Below, piece after piece: positions 56,737 through 64,000 of a stretch of DNA of 64,000 nucleotides. The position numbers were made by a program, and so were the translations under genes. The stretch's first letter is position 1. Every line of letters starts with the position of its first letter. Source of the stretch: Ampullimonas aquatilis (GTDB lineage Bacteria; Pseudomonadota; Gammaproteobacteria; Burkholderiales; Burkholderiaceae_D). The DNA lies in contig NZ_CP183834.1 in NCBI RefSeq assembly GCF_049675895.1, positions 2,728,001 through 2,792,000 on the forward strand, in the 5' to 3' direction. The notes beneath the pieces were generated by a model. That model was not told where the DNA came from and did no database searches. It saw only the letters and a program-made list of their open reading frames with translations.

Positions 56737-57774
56737 ATGACTTCCTCAAACCATACAGTACGATTGGCCAGCAGCGGCCGCACATTTTCGGTGGAACCAG
56801 ATGAAAGCGTTCTGACTGCCGCTTTACGACAAGGCATCATTTTGCCTTATGGCTGCAAAAATGGTGCTTGCGGATCATGCAAGGCAGATGTGGTCGAAGG
56901 TACGGTCACCCATGATACCCACTCAGCCAAAGCATTGACCAGTGAAGAAGCCAGTAAAGGCAAGGCACTCTTGTGCTGCGCGCATGCGCAATCTGACTTG
57001 CTGATTGAATGCCGTGAACTGGTTGGTGCCAGCAATATCCCTATCCGTAAAATGCCGGTACGCGTCAGCAAAATTGAAAAACCTGCTGCTGATGTGGCAA
57101 TCTTGACCTTGCAATTACCGGCTAATGAACGTTTGCAGTACCTGGCAGGTCAATATATCGAAATCATTCTAAAAGACGGTAAACGTCGTGCTTACTCCTT
57201 GGCAAGTGCGCCACATCTTGCCGAATTTCTGACTTTGCACATTCGGCATCTGCCCGGCGGTATTTTTACCGACCACGTTTTCCAGCAAATGAAAGAACGT
57301 GAGATTTTGCGCTTTGAAGGCCCATTTGGCAGCTTTTTTCTTAATGAAGAAAGCAGCAAACCGATTATTTTGCTTGCCAGTGGTACTGGCTTTGCGCCGA
57401 TCAAAGCACTGATTGAACAACTTCAATTCAAGCAGAGTACTCGCAAAATCCATTTCTACTGGGGTGCACGTCAGAAAAAAGATCTATATCTGCATGAACT
57501 GGCAACGCAATGGTCGCAAGAGCTTGATTGCTTTGAGTACACCCCGGTTTTATCTGAGTCTGCCAATAGTGATAACTGGATTGGTCGTACCGGTTTGGTA
57601 CACCAGGCTGTCATGACCGACTACAATGACCTATCCACTTTCGAAGTGTATGCCTGCGGTGCACCAGTGATGGTGGAAAGCGCCAGAAAAGACTTTGGCC
57701 AGCAGAGAATGCTGCCCGAAAACGCTTTTTTTGCCGATGCCTTTACCTCAGAAGCCGATTTACAGACCAATTGA
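56737..57774 (+). CDS. [2Fe-2S] ferredoxin-NAD(P)H flavin reductase (AscD-like)
   Basis: The 345-residue three-part reductase has an N-terminal plant-type ferredoxin (1-90) with four Cys in GCKNGACGSCKADV and ALLCCAH. A flavin domain (RRAYSLASAPH) and a NAD domain (LLASGTGFAPIKALIEQ, YACGAPVMVESA) follow. Databases often call such proteins CDP-6-deoxy-glucoseen reductase, but in this context it is more likely a general electron donor for an oxygenase. Only 13 bases separate it from the divergent SDR gene; no clear ribosome binding site is seen at this ATG. Confidence 0.85.
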   Translation: MTSSNHTVRLASSGRTFSVEPDESVLTAALRQGIILPYGCKNGACGSCKADVVEGTVTHDTHSAKALTSEEASKGKALLCCAHAQSDLLIECRELVGASNIPIRKMPVRVSKIEKPAADVAILTLQLPANERLQYLAGQYIEIILKDGKRRAYSLASAPHLAEFLTLHIRHLPGGIFTDHVFQQMKEREILRFEGPFGSFFLNEESSKPIILLASGTGFAPIKALIEQLQFKQSTRKIHFYWGARQKKDLYLHELATQWSQELDCFEYTPVLSESANSDNWIGRTGLVHQAVMTDYNDLSTFEVYACGAPVMVESARKDFGQQRMLPENAFFADAFTSEADLQTN

Positions 57775-57846
57775 ATGTAACGAAACGCCGATCCTCATAA
57801 AAAGTTAGGTATAGTTGAGGTTTCGGCGCACCTTATTGATTGAATC

Positions 57847-58050
57847 ATGACTACCATACCCGTTGAATTATTGAATAGTTTGCTGCCTAAAGTTGAAGGT
57901 CTATTGGCTAGAAATGCTGGTTTACAAGCTGAAATCGCCAATCTCAAAAATGAGGCCAGCCAATTACGTGAAGAAAATACCGAATTAAAAGCCAAAGTTG
58001 AGCTGGCCAGAGAGAAAGTACAGGGATTGCTTGATCGCCTGCCGCTTTAA
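57847..58050 (+). CDS. ZapB-like coiled-coil cell-division protein (TIGR02449 type)
   Basis: The 67-residue all-helical protein has strong heptads (LLNSLLPKVEGLLARNAGL, then ELKAKVELAREKVQGLL). Small proteins of this kind precede zapA in many proteobacteria and are thought to act in Z-ring assembly. It lies 46 bases ahead of zapA on the same strand. Function is by context and coiled-coil pattern. Confidence 0.8.
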   Translation: MTTIPVELLNSLLPKVEGLLARNAGLQAEIANLKNEASQLREENTELKAKVELAREKVQGLLDRLPL

Positions 58051-58096
58051 TTAAGTCCACTTAAACACTTTGACATCAATTACGGATTATTCTGAT

Positions 58097-58423
58097 ATGA
58101 CTAGCAAAACGATTGAAACTGTCCTGATGGGGCAGCCCTATAAATTCGCGGTGACGGATGAAGACGAAGCACAACTGGTTGCAGCCATTGCGGCAGTTGA
58201 TGAGCAAATGAAGCAGTTGCGTGAAAAAAGCAAAGTCAAAACGATTGAGCGCATTGCTGTTCTTACCGCTTTGCATTTTGCCGGTGAGAACATTCGCCTG
58301 GGTGCATTGGAAGACGCCACTCAAATGAACTTGTCGCCGGCCTCAACCACTGAGCAAGATCGGCAGACTTTGCTGGAAAACTTGCAACGAGTCAATACCG
58401 CATTAGACAGTGCTCTGAAATAA
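58097..58423 (+). CDS. zapA: Cell division protein ZapA
   Basis: ZapA cross-links FtsZ filaments at midcell. The 108 residues have the family N-terminal domain (VLMGQPYKFAVTDEDEAQLVAAIAAVDEQM, in pieces) and a C-terminal helix for tetramer formation. The ATG at 58097 is chosen because residues ahead of it (frame open from 58070) do not fit the family. 6S RNA follows directly, as in many Beta- and Gammaproteobacteria. Confidence 0.92.
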   Translation: MTSKTIETVLMGQPYKFAVTDEDEAQLVAAIAAVDEQMKQLREKSKVKTIERIAVLTALHFAGENIRLGALEDATQMNLSPASTTEQDRQTLLENLQRVNTALDSALK

Positions 58424-58533
58424 TATTTGGCACGAGAAAGCAAGTAAAAATTTACTCACGCATGTGGTGAATTCATCACGAATTTCAATCAAATTTTAGC
58501 TTCCTTTTTCTGAAGATTAGTCCATAATGAAAT

Positions 58534-58709
58534 CTCCTGCCGTGCTCGTGAGGACCTTAAATTCCTTGAACCAATATATGAGCATAGGTTGTGGAATATG
58601 TGGTGTGGGTGTGATCATCTCTAGTCAGATGAACCCGAAATACTGCTAACCGCGACCACCTTGAGCCGTTAAGGTTCAGGATGCCGGTCTGACGACACAG
58701 GCGGGACTC
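58534..58709 (+). ncRNA. ssrS: 6S RNA
   Basis: Position after zapA and the fold identify it. A closing stem joins CTCCTGCCGTG at the 5' end with CACAGGCGGGA-type sequence at the 3' end, with internal complementary segments around a central region. A -10 (CATAAT, 58523-58528) lies ahead and a strong terminator behind. 6S RNA mimics an open promoter and holds sigma-70 polymerase in stationary phase. Length about 176 bases; ends are estimates. Confidence 0.85.
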
Positions 58710-58715
58710 GATACC

Positions 58716-58752
58716 AAACGGTGTTCAGGTTTATACTTGAACACCGTTTTTC
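58716..58752 (+). terminator. Intrinsic terminator after 6S RNA
   Basis: AAACGGTGTTCA (58716-58727) and TGAACACCGTTT (58738-58749) are perfect 12-bp arms followed by T-rich sequence, shortly before the EVE gene. Confidence 0.9.
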
Positions 58753-58764
58753 TTTTTCAAGACC

Positions 58765-59241
58765 ATGACCTACTGGTTGATGAAATCAGAGCCTGATGAA
58801 GCCAGTATTGATGACCTGGCTGCAGCGCCCAAACAAACCCTGCCCTGGACTGGTGTGCGCAATTATCAGGCGCGCAACTTCATGCGTGACGACATGCGCA
58901 TTGGCGATCAAGTCCTCTTCTATCATTCCAGTTGTGCGGTACCGGGCATTGCGGGTATTGCCGAAGTGGCCTCAACAGCCTATCCAGATCCCACTCAATT
59001 TGAGGTGCGCAGTCCTTACTTTGATGCCAAGTCCAAACCAGACGCACCTCGCTGGCTATTGGTCGATGTACGGTTCATCAAAAAAACTCGCTACGTCTCA
59101 CTGACTGAACTACGTACCCATCCTGCACTAGAGGGCATGCGCCTGCTTGCACGTGGCAATCGGCTCTCAATTACACCTGTCACTCTCGATGAGTGGCAAT
59201 ATCTTGTCCCGCTGCTTGAGCAAAACCAACCTAGTTCATGA
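58765..59241 (+). CDS. EVE-domain protein
   Basis: The 158-residue protein starts MTYWLMKSEPDEASIDDL, followed by TLPWTGVRNYQARNFMRD and DQVLFYHSSCAVPGIAGIAEV, the EVE/thymocyte nuclear protein 1 pattern. EVE domains belong to the PUA-like group that binds modified bases in DNA or RNA; here it is a stand-alone housekeeping form often found behind zapA-6S. It overlaps the TauE-like gene by 4 bases. Confidence 0.9.
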   Translation: MTYWLMKSEPDEASIDDLAAAPKQTLPWTGVRNYQARNFMRDDMRIGDQVLFYHSSCAVPGIAGIAEVASTAYPDPTQFEVRSPYFDAKSKPDAPRWLLVDVRFIKKTRYVSLTELRTHPALEGMRLLARGNRLSITPVTLDEWQYLVPLLEQNQPSS

Positions 59242-60059
59242 CCGAATTATCATTACCCATCATAGGCGGTTTATTGTTACTCGGTTCGTTTACCGGGTTT
59301 TGTGCAGGCTTGCTGGGGATTGGTGGCGGTATGCTGCTCGTCCCATTTCTGACATTACTGTTTGGCCATCTACAATTTCCTGAGACAAGTCTGGTGCATA
59401 TGGCCATTGCCACCTCAATGGGTACCATTCTGTTTACCTCCATTGCCAGCGTCCGCGCCCATCACAAGCATGGCAAAGTCATGTGGAACATCGTCTGGAT
59501 GCTGGCGCCTGGCATTGTGCTGGGTGGGCTATTGGGGGGCGGGAAAATTTTCAGTCTGTTAAAGACCAGTTGGCTCTCGATGGTGTTTGCCGTGTTTGTG
59601 AGCTACTCGGCAATCCAAATGTTCATTGATAAAAAACCACTACCGAGCCGAACCTTACCGGGCCCTGCCGGACAGATTGGTGCGGGCACGCTGATTGGCA
59701 TGATCTCCAGTCTGGTTGGTGCAGGCGGTGGTTTTATTTCGGTACCGTTTATGGTCTGGTGCAATGTCCCCATTCATAATGCAGTCGCCACCTCTGCTGC
59801 ACTGGGTTTTCCGATTGCCGCAGCCAGCGTCATAGGTTATGTGAGCGGTAGCTGGGGCCAAACTGGATTGCCCGGCTATTCATTGGGTTATCTTTATGTA
59901 CCAGCCTTGTTGATCATTGCCAGTGCCAGTGTGATGACGGCGTCATTGGGTGCAAAAACCGCGCACCGGCTACCGGTTAAAAAACTCAAAAAAGCATTTG
60001 GTGTACTGTTGTTATCGCTCGCCAGTTATATGCTCTACAAGGCGATCCAGACGCGCTAA
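59238..60059 (+). CDS. TauE/SafE-family sulfite exporter-like permease
   Basis: The 273-residue membrane protein has about eight helices and the two mirrored family motifs, GLLGIGGGMLLVPFL near the start and SSLVGAGGGFISVPFMVW in the middle. Family members export sulfite, sulfoacetate or related anions. The actual substrate is unknown. Its ATG overlaps the EVE gene's stop, so both are translated together. It converges on the malonyl-CoA synthetase gene. Confidence 0.85.
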   Translation: MTELSLPIIGGLLLLGSFTGFCAGLLGIGGGMLLVPFLTLLFGHLQFPETSLVHMAIATSMGTILFTSIASVRAHHKHGKVMWNIVWMLAPGIVLGGLLGGGKIFSLLKTSWLSMVFAVFVSYSAIQMFIDKKPLPSRTLPGPAGQIGAGTLIGMISSLVGAGGGFISVPFMVWCNVPIHNAVATSAALGFPIAAASVIGYVSGSWGQTGLPGYSLGYLYVPALLIIASASVMTASLGAKTAHRLPVKKLKKAFGVLLLSLASYMLYKAIQTR

Positions 60060-60073
60060 CAACAAGTCATCCA

Positions 60074-61666
60074 TCAAGCCGTTTGAAGCCCTGTTGTAGT
60101 TGGCGAATACATTTGGCGCAAAACATTTTTTTGTATCTTACCCATCGCGTTGCGCGGCAGCTCATCCACCACAATGACTTGCTTGGGCACTTTATAGTTG
60201 GCGATCAATTGTTTGAGCTGGGCGATGATGACAGACTCATCAACTTGACCATCCGGCTTGGGCACAACCACCGCAGTCACTGCCTCACCAAAATCCGGAT
60301 GTGGAATGCCAATCACTGCCGACTCCAGCACACCCGGCATATCATCAATATAACTCTCGATCTCTTTAGGGTAGACGTTATAGCCACCGGTAATGATTAA
60401 ATCCTTGGAGCGTCCCACAATACTCAAATAAGCTTGTGCATCCAGTTTGCCTACATCGCCGGTCTTGAAATAACCATCATCGGTAAACTCTTCACGCGTC
60501 TTCTCGGGCATCTGCCAGTAACCCACAAACACATTGGCACCTTTGACTTGCACATGACCGATTTCATCGACGGCACAAGGCTGTCCCTGATCATTCACTA
60601 CCCGCAAATTCACGCCTGGTAAAGCTTTACCGACGGTGCCGCCAACGCGAGGCCCTTCGGCAGAATCATAGGGATTGGAAGTCAGCATGCCCGTTTCTGA
60701 CATGCCATAGCGCTCCAGAATGGTATGGCCGGTACGCACTTGAAACTGCTTGAAGGTATCCAATAACAAGGGCGCAGAACCTGATACAAACAAACGGATA
60801 TTGGCGCACAGTTCGCGTGTGAAACGCGCATCGGCCAGCAGTCGTGTGTAGTACGTCGGCACCCCCATCAACATGGTGCAACGAGGTAAGTGATGCAAGA
60901 TGGCGGACACATCAAGCTTGGGCAAGAAGATCATTTTGCTGCCCGACAAGAGCGCGCCATGACAGGCCACAAACAAGCCATGAATATGAAAGAGCGGCAA
61001 GGCATGCAAGAGCACATCGCGCTCGCCCTCATGCTGTGCGGTCTGGCCGTTGCGCCAAGCCCAATAGTCATTCAATACCTTGGCACTGGCGGCCAGATTA
61101 CCATGCGTCAACATTGCACCCTTGCTGCGTCCGGTCGTACCCGAGGTATAGAGAATGGCTGCCAGATCGTCGGGCTGGCTGATGACCGTGACAAACTCAT
61201 CAGCAAAACGCACCGCGCGCTCCAGCAAGGTGCCAGTACGGTCTTCGCCTAAAGTAAACACGTGCGCCGTACCTGTTTTGAAAGCCAGTCGCGACACCCA
61301 ACCAAAATGGTTCGGGCTGCACACCACCACGGCCGGTTCGGCATTGGCAATAAAGTAAGCCATCTCGGCTTTTTGATACGCGGGGTTGAGCGGCAGGTAC
61401 ACCAAGCCTGCGCGTAAGGTGGCCAGATAGAGCATCAGCGCTTCGGGTGATTTTTCAACCTGCACCGCCACGCGTGAACCAGCAGGCAACTTGAGGCTGG
61501 TCAGTAAATGCGCGATGCGTGCCGAGGCCGCCAGCAGATCATGCCAGGAATAATGCAGGCCTTCGTGGGTTTCAAGCGCCGGTTGCGACAAGTCATGCGG
61601 GAAACGGTTGGCGAATAACTGAAACAGATTGGCATTAGCGTGCCTGGAAGAATTTTGCTGGGTCAT
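60074..61666 (-). CDS. matB: Malonyl-CoA synthetase-like acyl-CoA ligase
   Basis: This AMP-forming ligase activates a dicarboxylic acid, most likely malonate, with CoA. The 530 residues have AILYTSGTTGRSKGAML near residue 170 and ERYGMSETGMLTSNPY, typical of MatB. YFKTGDVGKLD and the catalytic Lys in PRNAMGKIQKNVL near the end are also present. The residues around the acid-binding pocket look MatB-like, but assignment is by resemblance. It stands alone; no matA decarboxylase is adjacent. Confidence 0.82.
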   Translation of the reverse strand: MTQQNSSRHANANLFQLFANRFPHDLSQPALETHEGLHYSWHDLLAASARIAHLLTSLKLPAGSRVAVQVEKSPEALMLYLATLRAGLVYLPLNPAYQKAEMAYFIANAEPAVVVCSPNHFGWVSRLAFKTGTAHVFTLGEDRTGTLLERAVRFADEFVTVISQPDDLAAILYTSGTTGRSKGAMLTHGNLAASAKVLNDYWAWRNGQTAQHEGERDVLLHALPLFHIHGLFVACHGALLSGSKMIFLPKLDVSAILHHLPRCTMLMGVPTYYTRLLADARFTRELCANIRLFVSGSAPLLLDTFKQFQVRTGHTILERYGMSETGMLTSNPYDSAEGPRVGGTVGKALPGVNLRVVNDQGQPCAVDEIGHVQVKGANVFVGYWQMPEKTREEFTDDGYFKTGDVGKLDAQAYLSIVGRSKDLIITGGYNVYPKEIESYIDDMPGVLESAVIGIPHPDFGEAVTAVVVPKPDGQVDESVIIAQLKQLIANYKVPKQVIVVDELPRNAMGKIQKNVLRQMYSPTTTGLQTA

Positions 61667-61782
61667 GACAAACTCAAAAATCCAAAAAAATGATTGATCT
61701 GAAGCTTAAATTACCAATTTGACATAACCAGTTTCATACCCTGAAAAGATCATGAAATTGGTCAAAATAATCATACTTCCCA

Positions 61783-61854
61783 CCTGTATGATCTATATTT
61801 AACCCATGCAGTGCTATTTAATTAGCTTATAAAAAATACATATAGGGTGTATAT
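61783..61854 (-). repeat. 72-bp AT-rich intergenic repeat (copy D)
   Basis: On the minus strand it aligns without gaps to copies B and C. TATAC at the left, TGTATTTTTTA and GCACT in the middle, and CATAC near the right end occur at the same offsets; 24 of the central 35 bases agree with copy C. It is the most diverged copy and directly abuts the lgt stop codon. The remainder of 61667-61782 is AT-rich with no gene. Confidence 0.45.
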
Positions 61855-62673
61855 CTAGGCCTGCTTTCTGCCATAGGCCCAGATCAGCAAACCAATCCCG
61901 CCGATGATCATCGGCACCGAGAGCCACTGCCCCATCGACAAACCCATGGCCAGGAGTCCCAAAAAGTTATCGGGCTCGCGAGTAAATTCCACCAAAAATC
62001 GTTGCAGACCATAGCCCAACAAAAACAACCCCGATACCGCGCCCGGTTTGGCAAACACGGCTCGCGGTTTGGACGAATACCACCACATGATGATCAGCAG
62101 CAGCACGCCCTCCAGCAAAGCCTGATAGAGCTGCGAAGGATGCCGCGCGATACCGTCACCAGCCTGCGGAAAAATCATCGCCCATGGCAAGCTGTCAGGT
62201 GGAATGACTGGTCGCCCCCATAACTCGCCATTGATGAAGTTGCCCAGGCGCACCATGCCAAAACCAACCAGCACCAAGGGCGCAATCATGTCACCGATCT
62301 GTAAAAAGGTTCTGCCGCGTTTGCGAGCGAACACCCACATGGCCGCCAACACGCCAAGCAATCCACCATGAAACGCCATGCCGCCTTGCCAAACCTGAAT
62401 GATTTCGGCTGGATGCGCCAGAAAATGACTCGGTTTGTAGAACAAAACATAGCCAAGACGTCCCCCGATAACAACGCCGAGCACGCCATAGAACAAAAAA
62501 TCCTCTAATTCCTCAATTGTCCAGCCTTGTGCAGCAATATGTGATTGCTTGACACGTAGTCGTCCAAGTAGAATAAACGCAATAAAACCAACTACATACA
62601 TGAGGCCATACCAGCGAATTGCTAATGGTCCCAGGGAAACGGCAACGGCATCAAACTGTGGATGAACCAGCAT
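61855..62673 (-). CDS. lgt: Prolipoprotein diacylglyceryl transferase Lgt
   Basis: Lgt adds diacylglycerol to the lipobox Cys of prolipoproteins in the inner membrane. The 272 residues have seven helices, IRWYGLMYVVGF at the start, the essential HGG motif in AFHGGLLGVLAA, and the family signature MVRLGNFINGELWGR. The end is FTREPDNFLGLLAMGLSMGQWLSVPM, in pieces. AAGGAG precedes the ATG. It is divergent from the PelA-like gene across 107 bases. Confidence 0.97.
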   Translation of the reverse strand: MLVHPQFDAVAVSLGPLAIRWYGLMYVVGFIAFILLGRLRVKQSHIAAQGWTIEELEDFLFYGVLGVVIGGRLGYVLFYKPSHFLAHPAEIIQVWQGGMAFHGGLLGVLAAMWVFARKRGRTFLQIGDMIAPLVLVGFGMVRLGNFINGELWGRPVIPPDSLPWAMIFPQAGDGIARHPSQLYQALLEGVLLLIIMWWYSSKPRAVFAKPGAVSGLFLLGYGLQRFLVEFTREPDNFLGLLAMGLSMGQWLSVPMIIGGIGLLIWAYGRKQA

Positions 62674-62780
62674 AAAGCTCCTTGATAATTATTGACGCCA
62701 CTTGCAGTACCAAGCTGTCAGCCCTGCACTTTCGAGCTGATCTGTCTTACTACCGCCGAGCGTTTTACGCAGGCCGTATT

Positions 62781-64000
62781 TTGTCACGTCTGCCAGGCAT
62801 TTTCGTGACTATCGCGCTAAGTTTGTTTTGCCTTGCCAGCACAGCACAAGCCGCGGCCCACAAACTACCCAGCATTGCGCTTTACTACGGCGAAAAACCA
62901 CCGCTTGATGAACTCAAAGCCTTTGATGTAGTGGTGGTCGAATCCGACAACCCAGGACTTGACCCCAATCGCTACCGCGAACTCAGCAACAACACCAGCG
63001 AACTGTTTGCCTATGCCAGCATTGGCGAGATCGAACCCAGTCGCCCCTACCTAAAAGACATACCCCAAACCTGGTTAAAGACTGTCAACACAGACTGGAA
63101 TAGTCACACCATTGATCAGTCCGCCGCCGACTGGCCCGCCTTTTTTGCCGAACGGGTGATTGGACCACTTTGGAGTAAAGGCTATCGCGGCTTCTTTATT
63201 GACACGCTCGACTCTTATCAACTGTTTGCCAAAACCGATGCCGAACGCACAGCCCAAGAAGCCGGCCTGAAGCGCGTGATACGTTTGTTGCGACAACGCT
63301 ATCCCGGCATCAAACTCATCTTCAATCGTGGCTTTGAAATCCTGCCCGATGTCGCCAATGAAGTGTATGCCGTGGCGGCAGAATCACTCTATCAACAATG
63401 GGTTCCTGCTACCCGCCGTTATCAGGAAGTCCCGGCCAGTGATCGCGAATGGCTGCTTGCCAAGCTCAATGAAGTCAAGGACAAATATCAATTGCCAGTA
63501 CTGGCCATCGATTACGTTGCCCCAAAAAACCGGGCACTGGCACGCGACACCGCCAAGCGCATCATGGCGCATGGCTTCATCCCGTGGGTCACCAATGGTG
63601 ATATCAACATGCTGGGCGTGGGAAGCGTGGAAGTCTTGCCGCGAAAAGTGCTACTACTTTATGACAAGCCGGTGGACGCAACCGAGAATGAGAGTGATGC
63701 ATTGCGCTTTGCAGTCATGCCACTCAATTACCTTGGCTATAGCGTTGACATGATCGACATCCATCAAGGCTTACCCAATTATCCGCTGCGTGGTCGATAT
63801 GCTGGCATCGTCACCTGGATGTCATCTGGTGACGCCGCCAATTACACAAAAGGAGGTGAAAGTACCTATGCCAACTGGCTTGGCCGTCAACTGGATGACG
63901 GGTTGCGTCTCGCCGTCTTTAATAATTTTGGATTTGAACTCGACAACAAACTGGCCAAACAATTGGGATTGGCACTCTGGCGTTCACTGAGCACGTATCA
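62781..64000 (+). CDS. pelA: PelA-like polysaccharide hydrolase (3' end outside window)
   Basis: The visible 406 residues start at TTG 62781, chosen because AGG lies 8 bases ahead and the first residues make a good signal peptide (IFVTIALSLFCLASTAQA). The mature part is a TIM-barrel of the PelA/polygalactosaminidase type (about 30-270) with SIALYYGEKPP, FAYASIGEIEP, GYRGFFIDTLDSY and AAESLYQQW. The Glu of the last motif is a candidate for the catalytic acid (inference). From about residue 285 the sequence continues into VLLLYDKPVD and LNYLGYSVDMIDIH. This matches the second domain of PelA rather than a single-domain hydrolase. A deacetylase domain would follow outside the window. Confidence 0.75.
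   Translation, partial: MSRLPGIFVTIALSLFCLASTAQAAAHKLPSIALYYGEKPPLDELKAFDVVVVESDNPGLDPNRYRELSNNTSELFAYASIGEIEPSRPYLKDIPQTWLKTVNTDWNSHTIDQSAADWPAFFAERVIGPLWSKGYRGFFIDTLDSYQLFAKTDAERTAQEAGLKRVIRLLRQRYPGIKLIFNRGFEILPDVANEVYAVAAESLYQQWVPATRRYQEVPASDREWLLAKLNEVKDKYQLPVLAIDYVAPKNRALARDTAKRIMAHGFIPWVTNGDINMLGVGSVEVLPRKVLLLYDKPVDATENESDALRFAVMPLNYLGYSVDMIDIHQGLPNYPLRGRYAGIVTWMSSGDAANYTKGGESTYANWLGRQLDDGLRLAVFNNFGFELDNKLAKQLGLALWRSLSTY

Noticed and set aside
58435..58450. TTGGCACG followed by AGAAAGCA directly behind zapA, resembling a sigma-54 promoter
   Set aside because: The distance between GG and GC is one base too short, and 6S RNA has its own -10 further down.

Overview
The window looks like a chromosomal segment of a free-living betaproteobacterium, probably Burkholderiales or a close relative. 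The reasons are the form of the 16S rRNA, the RibBX-type riboflavin protein, the EpsF/EpsG-type exopolysaccharide protein, and the ZapB-like/ZapA/6S RNA/EVE-protein order. I cannot name a genus. The content is mostly core metabolism and cell-envelope functions. I see no prophage, insertion sequence, CRISPR array or restriction system.

Layout. 1-8.3 kb: the tail of a membrane protein, an OmpA-like protein, ChaC, pdxH, cfa, and a cyanide-insensitive-type bd oxidase (cydAB). cydAB follows a GbsR-type regulator that has a perfect 24-bp palindrome just in front of it; then msrA. 8.3-11.2 kb: a small peptide gene with a good sigma-54 promoter, ribosome binding site and terminator; a 1-Cys peroxiredoxin; and a yqjD-yqjE-yqjK-like trio. 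11.2-14.2 kb: ubiD and a lytic transglycosylase. 14.2-26.5 kb: one long minus-strand run of minor pilins and PilY1 (fimT-pilV-pilW-pilX-pilY1-pilE), a TonB-like protein, riboflavin genes (ribD, ribE, ribBX, ribH) and nusB. 26.7-31.98 kb: tRNA-Pro and tRNA-Arg, a rubrerythrin/rubredoxin/rubredoxin-reductase peroxide-defence set, a DUF1223 protein and glnS.

32.1-37.6 kb: a complete rrn operon on the minus strand (16S, tRNA-Ile, tRNA-Ala, 23S, 5S) with promoter, boxA-like sites and processing stem visible. 37.6-49.1 kb: a branched-chain amino-acid ABC transporter (livHMGF, no binding protein here), lolA, ftsK, a CRP/FNR regulator, trxB, an orphan ParA ATPase, a KimA-like permease and tRNA-Leu. 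49.3-55.7 kb: a compact exopolysaccharide cluster in which EpsF-like and EpsG-like proteins are fused, followed by a flippase and two GT4 glycosyltransferases. 55.8-64 kb: an epimerase-like SDR, a ferredoxin-reductase-like protein, cell-division genes, 6S RNA, an EVE protein, a TauE-type permease, a malonyl-CoA synthetase, lgt, and the start of a PelA-like gene cut by the window edge.

Three unexplained items stand out. First is the sigma-54-driven small peptide gene at 8.75-9.05 kb. Second is a family of about 72-bp AT-rich intergenic repeats, with copies near 7.6, 11.1, 29.2 and 61.8 kb, placed next to stop codons. Third is the EpsF-EpsG fusion with an MshEN-like module between its two halves. 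The two ends of the window look richer in G+C than the middle. Motif and alignment counts were made by eye; no database search was run.
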